Below, in pieces: positions 6,067 through 7,695 of a DNA stretch of 7,695 nucleotides. Source of the DNA: Bacteroidota bacterium. GTDB lineage: Bacteria; Bacteroidota; Bacteroidia; Chitinophagales; Chitinophagaceae. The position numbers and the translations under genes were made by a program. Under the pieces are notes generated by a model that was not told the DNA's origin, did not search any database, and saw only the letters and a program-made list of their open reading frames with translations. Where the stretch lies: positions 1 through 7,695 of the forward strand of contig JAEZCV010000169.1 of assembly GCA_023429985.1 (NCBI GenBank), in the 5' to 3' direction. The first letter of the stretch is position 1. Every line of letters starts with the position of its first letter.

Positions 6067-7236
6067 ATGAGGCTGTTAACGCTCATCGTTCTCTTATTCC
6101 TGAATCTTATAGCCTTTTCGCAGGAAACGCCGCCAACAACAAAGGTAGTTTCCAACGACAGCCTGGTAGATTTAAAAAAATCCCCGTTTTTCGAAAGAAT
6201 TGCCGACCGCTTTCTGAATGATTCCGTGGAGCCAAATAAATCAGGACTGGTGGGAAGGCCTGGATCTACAGTGGGTGTGGGATACCGTGTGCGCTCTACA
6301 AAACATGGACAGGTGCCTTTTGGCAGTGAGCATAGCCTTACTGCAAATTATGGGGTTAATCGGGGAGCTTTCTTCCTGGAATATCAAAGCATTTTTCACC
6401 AGGTCTTTGGCAAATGGGCGCTGGGCTTAAATGCAAGGGCCGACCTGATTAATGTTATTGACTTTTATGGAGCCGGTAATGAAACGCAGAAGCTGGGAGA
6501 CGATAACGACTACCAGTTAAAATCCAGGGAATGGATGGCAGGAATGGCGCTTAGCAGGTTTTTAAATAATTTTCACCAGTTAGAAGGTCGAACTTTCTTC
6601 CAGTCGGTTCGTATCAATGCAAAAAATCCTCAGTTCATTAACGATCTTCTTGCAGATGAAACCAAGGAAGACTTCACCAGGAAAAATTTCTTTGGCCTTG
6701 GCGGAGGCTACCGCTACCTTAATACAGATAACCTGCTATTTCCTCACAAAGGGTTCGATATTGGAGCCCTGGTTTCATACACCGTTCACCTCGGGAAAAA
6801 CAAATATGGGTTTTCCCGCTATACTTCTTATATCGCGCACTACCTGCCGGTATCAAATCAATTTACGTTTGCTAGCAGGCTCGGAGGCGCTACCATTGCA
6901 GGGAGCCCCGAGTTTTACCAGTTAAATATTTTAGGTGGAAGAGAAACCCTTCGTGGTTATCGCCGTCAGCGGTTTTATGGAAAATCTATTATGTATTTGA
7001 ACAATGAGCTTCGATGGCTGGTGCCTACCAGTAAAAAATTCTTCAAACAGGTTGGCCTGCTTGGATTTGTTGATGCTGGCAGAGTTTGGCATGACGATGA
7101 AGATTCCAACACCATTCACGTAGGTTATGGAGGTGGAATTATAATTATTCCCTTTAATAGAATTGTTTTGAACGGCTCTTATGGATTTTCAAAAGAAGAC
7201 AATGTGATGCACCTCCGGATAGGTTATCTTTTCTGA
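6067..7236 (+). CDS. Omp85/BamA-type outer-membrane barrel protein without POTRA domains
   Basis: The 389-residue product has a signal peptide (1-19, ending FSQ before E20) and then about 40 polar residues. The rest consists of alternating beta strands typical of a 16-stranded Omp85 (bacterial surface antigen D15) barrel. The signature element is GGRETLRGYRRQRFYG (290-305), in which LRGYR (295-299) is the conserved loop-6 motif that sits inside the barrel. Earlier strands include FFGLGGGYRYL (208-218) and FPHKGFDIG (225-233). The last strand ends in LRIGYLF, with the terminal aromatic residue recognised by the BAM machinery. There is no room for POTRA domains, unlike BamA or TamA. Related barrels occur in Bacteroidota fused to phosphoesterase or patatin domains; here the barrel stands alone. 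A passive channel or secretion role is possible but unproven. It follows the thioredoxin-like gene by 45 bases, and accA begins 52 bases downstream. Confidence 0.88.
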   Translation: MRLLTLIVLLFLNLIAFSQETPPTTKVVSNDSLVDLKKSPFFERIADRFLNDSVEPNKSGLVGRPGSTVGVGYRVRSTKHGQVPFGSEHSLTANYGVNRGAFFLEYQSIFHQVFGKWALGLNARADLINVIDFYGAGNETQKLGDDNDYQLKSREWMAGMALSRFLNNFHQLEGRTFFQSVRINAKNPQFINDLLADETKEDFTRKNFFGLGGGYRYLNTDNLLFPHKGFDIGALVSYTVHLGKNKYGFSRYTSYIAHYLPVSNQFTFASRLGGATIAGSPEFYQLNILGGRETLRGYRRQRFYGKSIMYLNNELRWLVPTSKKFFKQVGLLGFVDAGRVWHDDEDSNTIHVGYGGGIIIIPFNRIVLNGSYGFSKEDNVMHLRIGYLF

Positions 7237-7262
7237 TTGCCAGTCAATTAGTTTTTACTCCT

Positions 7263-7270
7263 TAATTTTA
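7263..7270 (+). promoter_or_regulatory. Possible -7 element for accA
   Basis: The bases read TAATTTTA, one mismatch from TAnnTTTG, 18 bases before the accA ATG. A TTG (7237-7239) lies 23 bases upstream, slightly too far for the usual -33 spacing. accA may instead be read from the barrel gene's transcript, since only 52 bases separate them and no terminator is visible. Confidence 0.3.
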
Positions 7271-7288
7271 GCGCCAATCTTAAACAAT

Positions 7289-7695
7289 ATGCCTTCAAAC
7301 GCAAACCGACAATTTTTAGAATTTGAAAAGCCTATAAAGGATATTATAGATGAAATAGAAAGATTGAAGAATGTATCGGAATCAAAGAAAATAGACCACT
7401 CCAAACGGATTGTTGAACTCGAAAATGATATTCTTCAAAAAAGGAACGAGGTTACCAAGAATCTTACTGCGTGGCAGAAAGTGCAGCTGAGCAGGCATCC
7501 CGACAGGCCTTATACCCTGAAATACATTTCAAAAATGACCACCAATTTCGTGGAACTTTTTGGCGACAGGAATGTAAAAGATGATAAGGCTATGGTAGGT
7601 GGATTTGCCATGCTTGACGGTGAAACCGTTATGGTGATTGGCCAGCAAAAAGGTATCAATACCAAAACAAGGCAGATGCGCAATTTTGGTATGGC
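7289..7695 (+). CDS. accA: Acetyl-CoA carboxylase carboxyltransferase subunit alpha (5' part, runs off the window)
   Basis: AccA, with AccD, transfers the carboxyl group from biotin-AccB to acetyl-CoA to make malonyl-CoA. The window holds the first 135 codons plus two bases; the frame stays open to the right edge. The N-terminal helix region (about 10-60) is followed by the family-specific stretch AWQKVQLSRHPDRPYTLKYI (61-80). Next come VELFGDRNVKDDKAMVGGFA (88-107) and VMVIGQQKGINTKTR (114-128), characteristic of AccA. The catalytic crotonase-like core lies mostly beyond the window. The ATG at 7289 gives a normal AccA N terminus (MPSNANRQFLEFEKPI). It lies on the opposite strand from accBC, about 3 kb away, so it is transcribed separately from them. 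accD is not in the window. Confidence 0.96.
   Translation, partial: MPSNANRQFLEFEKPIKDIIDEIERLKNVSESKKIDHSKRIVELENDILQKRNEVTKNLTAWQKVQLSRHPDRPYTLKYISKMTTNFVELFGDRNVKDDKAMVGGFAMLDGETVMVIGQQKGINTKTRQMRNFGM

Noticed and set aside
6931..7119. Minus-strand open frame inside the barrel gene
   Set aside because: It is antisense to the LRGYR region of the Omp85 barrel, which is clearly coding on the plus strand.

Overview
The window looks like ordinary chromosome from a member of the Bacteroidota, most likely the Chitinophagaceae or a close relative. This placement is inferred. It rests on A/T-rich leaders without Shine-Dalgarno sequences, on a perfect TAnnTTTG-type -7 promoter element ahead of efp, on exported proteins whose signal peptides end in an Ala-Gln type junction, and on the sequence character of the EF-P and AccB proteins.

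Layout. Positions 1-90 hold the 3' end of a plus-strand gene whose last residues include QLNLF, a sequence resembling a sliding-clamp-binding motif. Positions 91-301 are non-coding and carry three small repeats: three tandem copies of TGAATGG, a GC-rich near-palindrome and a TCAAATT pair. Two minus-strand genes follow as a likely operon: an exported lytic transglycosylase (1115-2035), then a membrane fatty acid hydroxylase/sterol desaturase family protein (302-1081). Divergent from these is a small, very basic exported protein of unknown function (2243-2725). Its transcript converges with accC at a hairpin terminator that can work in both directions (2757-2788).

Positions 2791-5324 on the minus strand carry the conserved efp-accB-accC neighbourhood: elongation factor P, biotin carboxyl carrier protein and biotin carboxylase. 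efp has its own good promoter and a strong intrinsic terminator directly after its stop codon, so accBC probably forms a separate transcript. The plus strand resumes at 5527 with an exported thioredoxin-fold protein (CNHC motif) and an Omp85/BamA-type outer-membrane barrel that lacks POTRA domains. The start of accA, the carboxyltransferase alpha subunit, then runs off the right edge.

How the genes fit together. AccC, AccB and AccA are three of the four subunits of heteromeric acetyl-CoA carboxylase, the first committed step of fatty acid synthesis; accD is not in the window. EF-P helps ribosomes through polyproline stretches. Most of the other proteins serve the envelope: peptidoglycan turnover, membrane lipid hydroxylation, periplasmic thiol chemistry and an outer-membrane barrel. 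I see no mobile element, CRISPR array, defence system, or tRNA or rRNA gene. No clearly new system is evident. The items most worth a second look are the shortened, altered EF-P tip loop, the POTRA-less barrel paired with the thioredoxin-like protein, the Lys-rich exported protein, and the repeat cluster beside the hydroxylase stop codon.
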